Source of the DNA: Ctenosaura bakeri | Taxonomy: Eukaryota; Chordata; Lepidosauria; Squamata; Iguanidae | DNA: 64,000 nucleotides | Direction of reading: 5' to 3' | Assembly (NCBI GenBank): GCA_948474755.1 | Contig: CAOLHI010000422.1 | Location: 558,001 to 622,000, forward strand | In this document: positions 1 through 11,706 of the stretch, in pieces | Layout of the letters: each line of letters starts with the position of its first letter | Position numbering within the stretch: position 1 is the first letter of the stretch | Translations under genes and position numbers: made by a program | The notes under the pieces: generated by a model | What the model saw: only the letters and a program-made list of their open reading frames with translations | Databases searched by the model: none | What the model was told of the DNA's origin: nothing

Positions 1-1729
1 GTTCTTAAATTGGAGATATCTGGCCACAGCAATATGAAAACCATCTTGAGACTTCCAAATAGTGGGTGAAATCCAACTTTGCACAAGTAGAAGTCAAGTT
101 CAAGGAACACATCTTTCATTCTCCACCTTTATACCACTAGACAAAACTTTAAAGGGTGTCAGTTGTTGTTGTTGATGTTGTTGTTGTGTACTTCCACATT
201 GTTTCTGCTTATGACCACCCTAAACCAAATCTGTCATGGAGTTTTCTGGGGCTGAGTGTGTGTGATGTGCTCAAGGTTTCCATGGTTGAGTGGGGAATTA
301 AACTCTGGTTTCCAGGGTTGTAGACCAGTGCTCAAATCACTGAATCACATTGGCTCTCAAGGGTGTCTGGGGGACCCACAAAACATTGTGAAATTTGTTT
401 TATAAGATTACAATAATTGAATTGATGGGTCTTAATTAGCTCCCAATTAGGGCTAGGAGGTTTTCAAAATAATAAGAGGCAGTCACAATTGATGATATGG
501 TGAGGTGGTGATAATAAAATTGGTTAGTCTTTCAGGTGCTATAGGACTATTGTTTAAAATTGTCAGCTCATGTTCTGAGTTCTTCCTTCTCTGGCCTGGG
601 GGGTTCCATCAAATTACAAAATAGGCTATCAGGTATTGCTGATCTTGCCTGGTTATTAAAATATCAGTGGCAGGCCACAGAAAGAAAAGCTAATTTGGAA
701 ATCTTGCACCCTGATTACCAGCCAGCACAATACAGCCTAGGACATGTGAGCCAGACCTACATGAATCCATCTCAAGTCTTGTGAGAAGAGGACCTGTTGT
801 GAGTATTCCCACCTCTCAGATCCTGTAAGAACCCCCAAACCACTGGGAATATCCTGATGGCAGCTATTGTGAGGGGACGAATTTTACTTTTAGGAGGCTG
901 AGTGTGTTGCTCAGCCTGAAGTGGGAAAAATGGCCACCAACTATGCTAACAACAGACCCCACCCAGCATTTGGCATATATTGTAAGTGCTGTGTGATTAA
1001 CTCCCAAATACAGGATCTTTGGCATCCCATTTAGTACTCATAAGGGATAAACTTTCCAACCCTTAAATAAAGAGGCATCTCTTACAATAAGGGGCACCTG
1101 GCCAACCCTACTCTCAAATCTAGTGATTCCTGTCTCTCAGTGCTGTCCAATAAAAAATATTTTTCAGGGTTCTGTAGCTTTCCCTAAATCTTTCAGAGAG
1201 GGTACAGGGGCTCCAACCTGAGAAACAGAAGGAAAGGTCCTTTGAACATTTCTGCCTTTCACTTGCACAACACTGGATTTCAGCCAGAATTTTTATGATA
1301 TGAGAGGCTTCTTTTTTCACGGTAGATTGTAGATTATTTTAAGTTTATAGTATAGCCATAAACTGTGATCTCTTAGAAACAGAAAGTGGAGTAGAGTGTG
1401 GCATGAGCAGAACTCTAGTGTGATAGGACTTCCTCCTCCTCTCCCATTTTGCACCCCCCGTTCAAAAACTACTCTGCAGGTTTTCCCAACAATCCCAAAG
1501 CTGATTTTGAAGATGGTGAAGGAGGAATTGGCCCCTCCCCATTCCATTGAGAGAAGCAGTTCTGTGAGTGGGAGGACTTAACTGGATGCTACCCATTGTA
1601 GCTGAATTAAAGAAAACAAAAACAAATCTAGCCTCAGACTTTCTGGGTAACTGAATCAAAGAGAAACTTTTTAGATTTAGCATTTCAAGTTCCAATGCAA
1701 AGGGTAATGTCTTTTCTTTTTCTTTGTAG
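1..1729 (+). other. AOPEP: AOPEP intron, 3' part
   Basis: This is presumed intron, because the first exon starts in mid-codon with a canonical acceptor at 1728-1729. It contains an eroded minus-strand SINE (about 155-358). Beyond that I see unique sequence only. Confidence 0.7.
155..358 (-). repeat. Eroded tRNA-headed SINE with L2-like tail
   Basis: Read on the minus strand, this begins with a degraded form of the head seen at 47178 (GAGAGCCA, then ...GTGATTTGAG..., ...GGAAACCAGAG...). It ends in an imperfect CAACAACAACA tract, visible on the + strand as GTTGTTGTTG at about 160-186. The match to the 47178 and 59953 copies is partial but collinear. Confidence 0.6.
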
Positions 1730-1886
1730 GTGTATTAAGCTGGTTTTATTATGTGACCATGCCAATGCCAGCATCAACCTTCACTATTGCTGTTGGATGC
1801 TGGGCAGAAGTTAAAAGAAAAACTTATGCAACTGGTGTTCAGAGGAATGATGGGATCTTTCCACTGTTCTCAAAGGCGGATGTCAG
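1730..1886 (+). CDS. AOPEP: Aminopeptidase O, internal exon (first in window)
   Basis: This 157-nt internal coding exon is preceded by a pyrimidine-rich tract and AG (1728-1729) and followed by the donor GT at 1887. It begins with two bases of a split codon, then 51 codons, then AG, which completes an Arg codon with the first base of the next exon. The peptide contains SWFYYVTMPMPASTFTIAVG, which I recognise as the conserved N-terminal-domain segment of AOPEP just before the peptidase domain. AOPEP is an M1-family zinc aminopeptidase that removes N-terminal residues from peptides. The other two frames are open only in part and do not continue into the next exon. The call rests on recalled family sequence plus intact splice phases. 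Confidence 0.9.
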
Positions 1887-4800
1887 GTTGGTGATTACAG
1901 TTGAAAAATATGTACTTTAGAGAGCATTCCGTTTTTTTCTGTTATACAAGAAAATGAGTCATCAGAGTCAAGGAACAATAGCAGAACATGTTTAATCAAA
2001 GCAAAGGGAAACCATATAAAAGAATCAGTCCAATGAGTGAGGATGGGCAAGGGTGTGTTGCTTATGTAGAAAGTGTTCTTTGAGTTATAGAACTGGTTTC
2101 TACATAGATTAGCTTTAGCTAAAGTATGTGAAAATTGAACTCATATATTATGCAAGGCACTTACGTCCTTTTTCCCCTCAGATATTATTTTGTTTGTTTT
2201 TAAGTCACTCAGGCTGTTCCTGTTCAAAACACCATAGTTAATGACTGTGTGATTGCATATGTTCTAGTAATATTGTTAACAACAAAATGGGAGTGCTTAA
2301 GAGATTTCAGGTTACCACTTTTGAATTAAGTTTAGCTTAAGACCCAAGTAAATAAATTATTTTAAGGAACACATTACCAGGTACAGTGAAAGATTATGCA
2401 TTGTTTTTACAATTTCAAACTGGCCATAATGTTACCTTTCAGAAACTATTCACTTTTTAATGGGTTTGCTTGATATATTAATTTAAGTGGGTGCTCTTTA
2501 CTTCTATATTTATAAGACTGGCTAGACAGCTGTTTCTGTTTCTTACTAGTGATTTAGCATATCTCTTTCATATCTTCTTAGCAGTCTATCATCTAAGACT
2601 CCAAGTCTGTTTTGTTTTAAATTATCTTCATATAGAAGTGCTGACATATTCTCCTAGCTGTATTTTCCATCTACTTTGTTTTTCCAATTCTGTTATGTTT
2701 GAAGTATCCTGTTTCTAATAGTTCCTGTTTGTTCACGTATTTATAGCAAGATTGTTCCATAGCAAAGCATGTTGCTGTTGTGAAGCATTTGTATTTCATG
2801 TTTTTTGAGTCTGTAACAGATCATCAGTTTCATGGCAAGATTTGTTCAAAGGAATTCAAAATGCATTACTGTTAATTTGTCCTGACTGTGTGCCATTCAA
2901 GATTAGAAACATCAGGTAGAACATCTCTACACATTATGCATTCATTGTCCAATATAGTCTACAGATAATAAACAGATATGTGCTTTTTGCAGATGTGTCT
3001 CCTAATGTTCTCTTAACTATAGCTATGAAATCCAGAGTGAGCTGCAGACTCCTTCTCCCTTCTGAGGTCAACTGTGGCTTTGCTTTAATATTATGTCTGC
3101 ATCAATGCTAACTAGATTTCTTCCCTTTAAAAAATCTGAACTGGATTTGTAAATCTTGGTTAAGAGAAAACCTAACTACTGTTAATCATAGCTGGAAAAA
3201 TTATGTTTTTGAACTAAATGCTAGCTGGAGCATTGCAGGAGTTTAGATGAGTAGCTTCTTTATGTGCTATACCAGGGTTGATGAAGACAAGAATATGGAC
3301 CAATTCCAATACAAATATTCTGTGCTGTTTCACACTTCTTAAAATGTTGCCTGGGTGTTTCCCTGCTTAGTCTTGAACCTTTGCCATAGTACTGCCTTTC
3401 CTCTTCCACCCTCCGCCCCATCTCTTTTATCAGTCAGAAGCCAAATGGCTCCTTGCAGAGCGAGCTTCAACTGGACAGATAGAGCTGGCCAACTGAGGGG
3501 TCAGAGTGCCAATGAGTTACATTGCTCCCCCTTCTGAAGGGTTGCTTCCACCTTGCTTCCTTCTTTGCTCCCCCACCAACACCTCAAACAGTCTTTTTCT
3601 TCTTTCTCCTGCCTTGCCTTACCTTGTACCATGATGATGCCTCCTTCCTTTGCACCTCCCACTCCACCTCCAACCTCTTCTTCCTTCTTCTGCTGCCTGC
3701 CTTCTGTGAAGCAGGATCGACCTCACAAAGTAGATTGTGCTTCTTGCCTTAAACAGAAAGCAGACAAATATGCAGGTAGCAAGGATAAAGCATAGAGGGA
3801 GTGAGAGAAAGAGTAGTGTGAGGTGGGAGAGGAGAAGTAAAGGCAGCTCAGGGAGGGGAGTGGGAGACATCCCAGCCTCTGACAGTAGCTAAGTCAGCAA
3901 GGAAAAGGCTGTCATTGCCACACCATTGCTGACACTTGTCACAATTCTCTCCCTGCCGAGCCTCAGCCAGCAAGGGAGGAGGGAGGTCAGGAATACTTGC
4001 AGGGAGCCTCTGAATACACCAAACACAAGGAAAACACAAGCTGAGCCAAGTCAAGGTCTAGTCCTAAGGTTCAGGAGGCAGAGATCCGCCCAGAGGGTTT
4101 CAGGAAGCGGGAGACACAAAAGTCGTGAGGACTTGCTAATAATTTGCTGCAAGCAAAGAGCAGTCATGCCAGCAGACTTAAATAGCTGCTGTGAATGAGT
4201 GCTACTTGTTATTGTTCCTTCAACCTAGTCCATGCAGCCTCCATCTGAGCTATCCTTTTCAGCCTTCTTCGTGATTGAGGGCTGATGGACACAGGTGGCT
4301 AAAACTCCTCTGAATCACTGCTGGTTCCCTCTCTGTCATGAACTGGCCAAGGCAACTCTGTCTCTGCTTGACCTTCCAGTTCGGGGGATATTTGCAAGTT
4401 GATTTGCTCACTCACTGGCTCAGTTCTTGACACAATCAGTTGCTCCTCGATCTCAGAGGCATCATCTATCACAACACCTCCCTTTCTGCTTTACCTTCTT
4501 TCTCCTTGCTCCTCGTCCTAAAGTGTTGACTACACTATGGCTACCACCACCTAGCCTAAGTGTAAGCTAGTACAAATACCAGAAGGCAGACAGAGAGTAA
4601 CTTGGGATGGGGCAAGGCTAGAAAAAAGATGGAAAGGTGGGAGGCAATGTGGTGTTGCATGTAGGACAAATGAGGCATTGAAATGAGGCAGGAAAGAAGG
4701 GAATGGAATGAAGTGGTGGCAGCACATTGAGGGAGTAGTAAGAGAGGGATGTGTGGTAGCAGGCTGTTCAAGTGTGTGTGTGTGAATGATGCAATTTAGT

Positions 4801-5425
4801 GTTCTCAACTACCTAAGGTGGCCAGTGCCATCACTGTTGCAGGTCTCAAGGGAAAGAAAAGGATTTTCTGCACTAAAGAAAGTGGCACAACAATAAAAAA
4901 TACAAACACAGGCACCCAGATTTATCTAGTGGTCCCATTCACAGCCAGCCAACAGGGATTATGAGCACAGAAGATGAGAGATAAGGGCGCCATATGCCAG
5001 TGTTTCTCCTTCCCAACAGGCCCTGCAGTCTTGTAGGCCTCTGGAAGAGTGGGAACAGCCAGACAATCATAAGGCTGGAGGTGAGATTTTTGACTTACTG
5101 TTGGCTCTAAGTTATCATGATTTGGTAGGGAAAATATTATCTCAGCAGAAATATGCCTGTCAATCAGATCCTGAATGCCAACAAAATTCTAGTTTTTAGA
5201 ATGAGCTGTCTCAAGAAATGTGCATCTCCGTGGTGTTTTCTACTTGTAGTTATAGAAGTTCCTTATCAAAGGAAATATAGTTTATTCATATTCCAAATGC
5301 ACCATGGTTGAAGTGCTGTAATCAAAACAAAACAACTAGATTATTTGTAATGGTAGTATGTTTGTGGACAAAAAACTTTGCTTGTTGGAAATATCAAAAT
5401 TCAATTAATTCCTTTTCATTATCAG
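1887..5425 (+). other. AOPEP: AOPEP intron (3.5 kb)
   Basis: This GT-AG intron separates the first two exons in the window. The 5' site reads AG|GTTGGT and the 3' site reads TTTTCATTATCAG|G. It is mostly unique AT-rich sequence. Part of it (about 3350-4550) is CT/GA-rich with short low-complexity tracts, and there is a short (TG)n at about 4779-4792. The region 4050-4510 looks like an old repeat or LTR-type fragment, but I cannot assign it. I see no coding exon. Confidence 0.8.
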
Positions 5426-5674
5426 GTTGTTAGAACGGGTTTGTGGTCATGTACCTTATCCTTGCCGTTTCCGAGATCCTGCTGCCACTTCTCAGGTGAT
5501 CATTCCTCACCGTATTTTTGCTCCACCATGCCTTCAGAAATCCTGTGAAGAGATTTTGCTCCAGCTGATCCCTCAGTGTCTTTCAGCTGCTTATGCTCTG
5601 CTGGGTACCCATCCATTTTCCCGCCTTGACATCTTGATTGTCCCATCCAACTTTTCCAGTCTTGGAATGGCCAG
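5426..5674 (+). CDS. AOPEP: Aminopeptidase O, internal exon (second in window)
   Basis: This 249-nt exon is bounded by ATCAG (AG at 5424-5425) and the donor GTATGG at 5675. Its first base completes the Arg codon from the previous exon, 82 codons follow, and it ends with AG of a Ser codon completed 51.9 kb downstream. Recognisable pieces are HVPYPCRFRD, IIPHRIFAPPCL, LIPQCLSAAYALLGTHPFSR and LDILIVPSNFSSLGMA. These match the AOPEP segment leading into the catalytic domain; the final GMA joins SPHI of the next exon as in vertebrate AOPEP. There are no stops or frameshifts, so the exon looks functional. Confidence 0.95.
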
Positions 5675-7084
5675 GTATGGATATTTTTCTAGTTTTCTGG
5701 GCATGTTTGTTCTCTCCTAATTACGTTTAATGATTCTATATCATTGTTTTGTTACCTTTTGTTGCAGCATTGTTCTGGTGCATCAATTTTCTGTGCAGAA
5801 AAGTTCTGTTAAATACCCTACCTGTGTTTATCATGAGGGATGCTGGGCCAGTGTAATGGCTAAGCTGTTGTATCTGGACTCTGGAAATTTGAACCTCTTT
5901 CATGGTGTTCCTGAAATCATGACTGTCTTACAATAGAGACAGATGCTTTCTTCAGCGAGTGTGCATTGTTGAGCTTCAGTGGCAGTAACAATGATTTGGA
6001 GTATCTCTCCCGCCACCGTGTGCCCTCAATGGTACAGCAAAGATACCAATCAATCATTTCACTGGTGTAAGTAATCTGCTGTTTGCTGTCAGATTTATGG
6101 GAGCACATATAAAACATAAGACCAACAATGATAACCTTAAAATATAAGGGGTTCAATCTAGTGGTGGTAAGCCTGTTGAGCCAAAGAGATCCCATTCTGA
6201 TTCTGAGCACCCTAGAGAAATCTATCTTTATTTAATGGATGATAACAATGATTCACATAGATCAGCCGCTAGGTTTCTTAGGCACTGCAGACACAAAGGG
6301 GCTATTCATGGAGGGCTGCAAAAGGAGAACAAAATAGACATTCCCAGTGGAGATATAATAGGACAGAGAGGATATTTATATATATGGGGGCATTGTCTAC
6401 ATACTTACTAAGGCAATTCAGAAGTTTTAATACCAGTATGGATATTGATGGTCCTGGGTTATTTGAAAGGTTGAGTTCTGAGAAAACACCCTTGAGGGCT
6501 TCCCCCCATATTTTAGCAGCTTTAAAAGTATTAATATCAATGCACAGTGAACAAAATATACATTTCCAGTTGATTATTGCCCAGATAAAGGGTAGGATAT
6601 AGTAACCATTAGAACAGGCCTAACGTAACCATAGGCTTAAAGGCTAATGACAGTAATAAGTTTATTCTTATCATGGAAAATGGTAAGACTATTTGACTAG
6701 TCCATAGGGTAGGGAAAACCCTTCAAATTGTGATCTTTTAGACTTACTATAGTCTTTCTATGTGGCATTTATTCAGGATTAGATACTGGTTGTTCAGACA
6801 AAATAACACCCATTTCTAGCATAAGTGGGAAGTAAGTACAACAGAAATGAGTACATGAGTGAAGCTAAAGTGAAGTTGTTATCGCTGGAGTAAAACATTA
6901 AATTCAAATAAAAGTGGTGCATCTGAATGCTCCCTTTTATATGAATAATTTGTGTGTGTGTGTTGGGGGGGGTGTTCAAATGACTCCAACTGTCTCTGCC
7001 TGAAGGCCAATCTATATACTATGTTAATTACTCAGTAGGCAGTTTAATATTCCTTTTTATTTTACTTAAGAGCAAGTGTAGGCA

Positions 7085-7185
7085 GAGGGCAGCCTTTCAG
7101 ATATTGTTAGAACTACAACTTGATCAGCCCTAGACAGCCTAGCCAGTGGTGAGAAATGGTGGGAGTTGCAGTCTATAAGCACCTG
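7085..7185. repeat. Short dispersed repeat, type unknown
   Basis: The phrases 'agccagtggtgagaaatggtggga' and 'gttgcagtc' recur in variant form near 50505-50625 and 62838-62942. They have the look of an old palindromic dispersed repeat. I cannot name the family. Confidence 0.35.
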
Positions 7186-7559
7186 CCCTTTGCCCACCCC
7201 TTTTCTGAATTAAGTAGATATGGTCTTTATCTGAATCACCATCAATGGGTACAGAGATCTAAATATTCCTCCATTCATTTTTTTTCACTTTAACTTGCAC
7301 CTCACTCACATGCAAATGAGAACAGAGGAAGAAATGCCATTAGTGTCAGTGGAGGTCTCCCCCTACTTTTAAAAAAGCACATGGTTGTGGAAATAGATGG
7401 CTGGGGGCTTTTCTTGGTGTTTTAGAGTAAAACAAAACTTGTATCTTAAAATGTATGCTGCATGTTTAACAAAGCGTACAGTTTGACCCTCTATTGCAAG
7501 GAGAAAGTGAAAAAGATCAGCATTTTGCAACATTTCTTGCACCATCAATATCAGTGTAT

Positions 7560-7650
7560 AGCTGTGGGGCTGTAAATCCCCTTAGAGAGCACTTAGCTGA
7601 TAAGTGGTATAGAAATATAGATGCTATTGCTATTATTATAATGGTATGCA
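7560..7650 (+). repeat. SINE/LINE 3' tail fragment
   Basis: The sequence CTGTAAATCC...TTAGAGAG...CTTAGCTGATAAG...GGTATAGAAATATA followed by a (GCTATT)-type tail resembles the shared 3' tail of squamate tRNA SINEs. The head is missing. Confidence 0.45.
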
Positions 7651-8361
7651 AGAATTCTGACTTATTGGGAATGAGCCATCATGCTGCTGTGTGCCATTCA
7701 GTCATTCCCGCTTGGCTAAACAAAGCAGGAAAGAGCACTTATAGTTTGTTTAGAACCAGGTTTGTTGCTATCATGATAAACCAGAATGATCATAAACCAG
7801 ATTCTCAATCCAGATTTATTATTGGCTTCACATTCTTTCTTGTTATCAAAGAACATGTTCAGATGGATCATCAAGAAAATTACACATACCTTTTTTTTTT
7901 TTTTTTTGCAGTTCCCACTGGCAGGAGGAAGCATTCTTTCTTCCTAGTATGCCAGGATTCCAAATAATGCTGCCTTATTTTTACATGCAGACTAGGCCAT
8001 AGTCAGTTACTTAACATATCTCACTGGTTTTTGTTTCATGACTATATGGAAAAGATAAACTATAAAAACACAGGTGTCTTTTTGCTTGATTTTGTGGTGT
8101 GCTAAATTCCTGTTAACAATGGAATTACTTCAGGTACACTTCAGTATTCCAGTGCTGTGTTAGTACTTCATGTATCATTTTGATGCAGAAAGGAGTGCTG
8201 AGACGTGTATCCTCTTAATCATATTGCCTATCTGCTGTAGTATAAACATAACGCAACATGTTCACACAAAAGATCTGCTGTTCTGTGAATTCTCATTGTA
8301 CTTGTGTCTGCCAGGGAAGGAAACGGGCATAAATTTTCAGTCATTATCTTTAGACTTGGTT

Positions 8362-8382
8362 TGTGTGTGTGTGTGCGCGCGC
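8362..8382. repeat. (TG)n/(CG)n dinucleotide repeat
   Basis: A run of TG units passes directly into GCGCGCGC, an alternating purine-pyrimidine tract. Confidence 0.8.
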
Positions 8383-10472
8383 ATACCCATGTACCTTGGC
8401 AAGTCTGTTCTTCATTAGCCTTGTAGCTACTTCATTTTTTTAATGTGCCAAAGTACTGTCTCTTATTTGAGGGAGAATGGTTATCCCACATTTCAGAGGT
8501 AGGAAGAAATGATGGTACTCCTTTTGGAGAACAGCTTAATTAGAGGCTTGAGGTTGTATTTTCCAGCAGCCGCCACTGCAGATTCAGCAACATTTTCTTT
8601 CAAGACCTGCCGACGCCTTTTTAAGGGGGAAAAGTCTTCCTTTGAAATCTTACTTATATGCCTTCTGTGTATCATCACCTTATGTTTTTAATTTGCCAGG
8701 GACTTTTATATGGAAAGAAAATCCTGATTACTTATTTAAAAAAACAATCAGACACACCACTCCTTCTTCTGGATCTGCAGACGAATCTTGAGTGGGTGGG
8801 TGATTTTAGATGCTGCTCAGCTGAGCACAGTCATCATCTAATGGTTCTTTTCCAGTGAAGAGGATGGTGGGCTAAGATTTGCAGTTGTGCTTTCCCCAAC
8901 TATCTCTGGCTTTATATTAAACTTCTTATTAGAAGCACATAGTTCTCCTATGCATATATAGCCTAAGAGGTTTATCCTTACATAGGCCTGATTTTTTTGG
9001 CTGTATACTGTGGCTAATTTAAAATGGGCATTTTGACAATCCTGAGATCTCCACAGCAATGCAGCATTGTGTGTTTATCAAAGTCCCTTATTTCTTTTAA
9101 ACTTGATTTAGTTACTTCTTCTTATAGGAAAACTGCTTGTGATATAGATACAGGTTTAAAACAACCTTATTATGCACTCCAATATAGTTTACACATACAG
9201 TGTATGTGTTTACTGATACTTAAGTGTCACTGACTTTAAGGTGACTTAAATTTTGAAAGTAAAGGCAGCGTTCTATAAATGTTCACTTGGGATTGTTCAT
9301 AGCGTTGCAGACACAACCTACAAACTTACCATTCTCTGAGTCCATGGTCTCTTGATCAAGTCTTTCTCAGTGAAGTAGGACAGAATATCTCTGCTTCTTG
9401 AAAAACTAATTAGAAACAGTTGCAAACTCTTGCTATGCCATCCTAAATGTTGGGCAACTTTGTGTCTAGTGAGTAGGCCAGTAAGTCTTCCCTTCTCTAA
9501 AAATCTGTATAAATACCTAAGGTTGCTAGGGTTAATGTAAAAATCAAGAGTTACCAGACAAATACATTCATACACCTTGCTTTATGTTGCCTCTCTGCTT
9601 TCATGAAGAATAGATTAGCTGTTGAGCAGGAAAACTACATGTGTATTTATCCCTCTTTACTCCTATCCTAAAACCCACAGCTTTTGTTAGTCTTTGAATC
9701 TCTTTTATCCTAATTGTTTTTCTTGCCCTGCAAATACCAGTCTTTTGCTCCATCTTGAAGAAATGGTAGGGGTTTCATGTTGTAACAATATATGATATTA
9801 AATAAAGTTCTAGTAGCTCAGTGAGCAGTGATATAATGAATTCAGGGCTAGCGGGGCAAAGATCTGTGATCTCTGAGTAGTAGGGACTGCCTTCTCCACT
9901 GGAATCCCCTGTTCCCTCTTGGTTTAGATGCGGTCCCCACAGGAGCTGGAAGGGAATTGGATTTCTCCAGCTATAGTGCTTTCTCATAAGCAATCGTTGT
10001 CATAATCCAAGTACCGGTATTTGGAGGGTGGTTTGGTCCTGAATGGGCAGGACCTATTTAGTTTTACAAAAGACTTATTCCTGAGGTAGATGAAAAGTGC
10101 TAGCTAGAAAGACGATGCTGTTTTTTAAAGAGATTAATATACCGTCCTTGGACTCTCCTTAGGTTTGTCACTATAGGGACTGCCGCGATGAGACCCTGCA
10201 CTGCACCATTGCCAGTAAAGTGTCTGCTAATGTAACTTGCCAGATGCTATCATATTGTATAAAATATTATAATTTAATGCCTGTAACTCATGAAAGGTGA
10301 AATGCACTTAGACCTTGATCCAGAGTCCTTTTATACTGGACACAGCTGTACAGGCACAGAAAGAACTTTTAACTGTTTTCCAGAAACATGGTGCCTATTT
10401 TTTAACCCACTGAGTATGTGAGTAGAATTAAAAGCTTTTAGATGAAAGTGCCGATGTTCAGAATCAGCAAAG

Positions 10473-10486
10473 AAAATTTCTTTTGT
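10473..10486. repeat. Target-site duplication, left
   Basis: The 14-bp sequence AAAATTTCTTTTGT is repeated exactly at 11034-11047. Confidence 0.8.
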
Positions 10487-11033
10487 GAAGTTGAAGGCTT
10501 TCACGGCCGGAATCCATAGGTTGTTGTGGGTTTCCAGGCTTTAAGGCCATGTTCTATTAGTATTTTATCCTGACATTTGTCCTGCATCTGTGGCTGGCAT
10601 CTTCAGAGGGTCTGGTGGCATGGAATTGAGACAGAGTATGTATTGGAGTGCCTACATATGTAAATGTAGAAGTCATTAGTAAACTTTTCTAAGTTTGTAA
10701 TCTGAAGCTGCTTGCATTTGTTTTATTTCTTCGGTCAGTCTGAGATCAGAAAAGCCATACACAAATTTAGACATGCTTCTTCTGCTACTCTGCTAAAGGA
10801 GGCTGAATCCTGACAGTTTTAGCTTCCATAGAATTTCCCAATAGGGCTAACACCCTAGGAAACTTTTATTTCCAACAGTATATATACTTGTGTAATCCCT
10901 GGGGGGGGGGAGAGCAAATTGCTTCCATGCCACCAGATCCTCTGAAGATACCAGCCACAGATGCAGGCAGAACATCAGGAGAAAATACTAATAGAATACA
11001 GCCTCAAAGCCCAGAAAACCCACAACAACCTAT
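10487..11033. mobile_element. Penelope-like element fragment with inverted ends
   Basis: The insertion has two inverted arms of about 130-140 bp. The left arm starts near GGCTTTCACGGCCGGAATCC and continues through GCATCTGTGGCTGGCATCTT. The right arm is its reverse complement, ending CCCACAACAACCTA. It is flanked by an exact 14-bp direct repeat, AAAATTTCTTTTGT (10473-10486 and 11034-11047), so it is one discrete insertion. The right arm holds CTGAAGA, a stem-like segment, then GCAGAACATC. This resembles the CUGANGA...GAAAC core of the hammerhead motif known in Penelope-like elements, with the second core mutated. Family assignment rests on recalled resemblance; the boundaries are direct observation. 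Confidence 0.6.
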
Positions 11034-11047
11034 AAAATTTCTTTTGT
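11034..11047. repeat. Target-site duplication, right
   Basis: This is an exact copy of 10473-10486, on the far side of the inverted-end insertion. Confidence 0.8.
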
Positions 11048-11645
11048 TTTTCTCAATCCATAAAGTTTAATAGTTGTATTACTGAAGCAAGATGGTAGTT
11101 CCGTGAGGAGGGAGGCTTGATGTCGTCAGAGTGCAGCTCCAAACAGTCTCATCAGCTCCCGTCTTGCTAGCATTGAAAATTATGAGAGTCAGCTGGAGTT
11201 TCCACCAGTCTGCTCCCAATTCTATGCATTTAGGGTGTTGTAAGCAAAAACATGGGATTGATCATTAGAACTGGAACAATTTACCTGGGTAAGCTGCTAA
11301 GTTGTCCTTATGTATACCTATTACCTCTAAAATTTTCTCTCAGTGGGAAACAGTGATGCAATACTTTGATGCACTCTTGTGATCTCTTTCCATTTCTCAC
11401 CTGCCCTGTGCACTTATTCTTGAAGAAGAAAGTGGAAGAAAAAATGGGAAAAGAGAGGTACATGCAGTCCTTCAGGGACCAGATGTTTTTCTGGAAGATT
11501 AAAGTAGGGCTGTTAGGGTGGCAGGGCCAACCCTTAACATTAGACAAATAAGTCATCTGCCTTAGTCACCAGATTTTGAGTCATAGAAGGGCAGCAAATA
11601 ATAATTTGTTATTTTACTACTGGAATGGGAATGCCTGTCCTACCT

Positions 11646-11647
11646 AC

Positions 11648-11706
<59 letters not shown>
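11646..11706. repeat. (CTAT)n microsatellite
   Basis: About fifteen near-perfect CTAT units occur here, preceded by two CTAC-type variants. Confidence 0.95.

Noticed and set aside
4050..4510. Possible LTR or old repeat in the first visible intron
   Set aside because: I saw no matching termini, target duplication, TATA/poly(A) pair or protein remnant, so it is left unassigned.
7494..7967. 157-codon plus-strand open frame
   Set aside because: It crosses a SINE-like tail and a poly-T tract and has no resemblance to any family.
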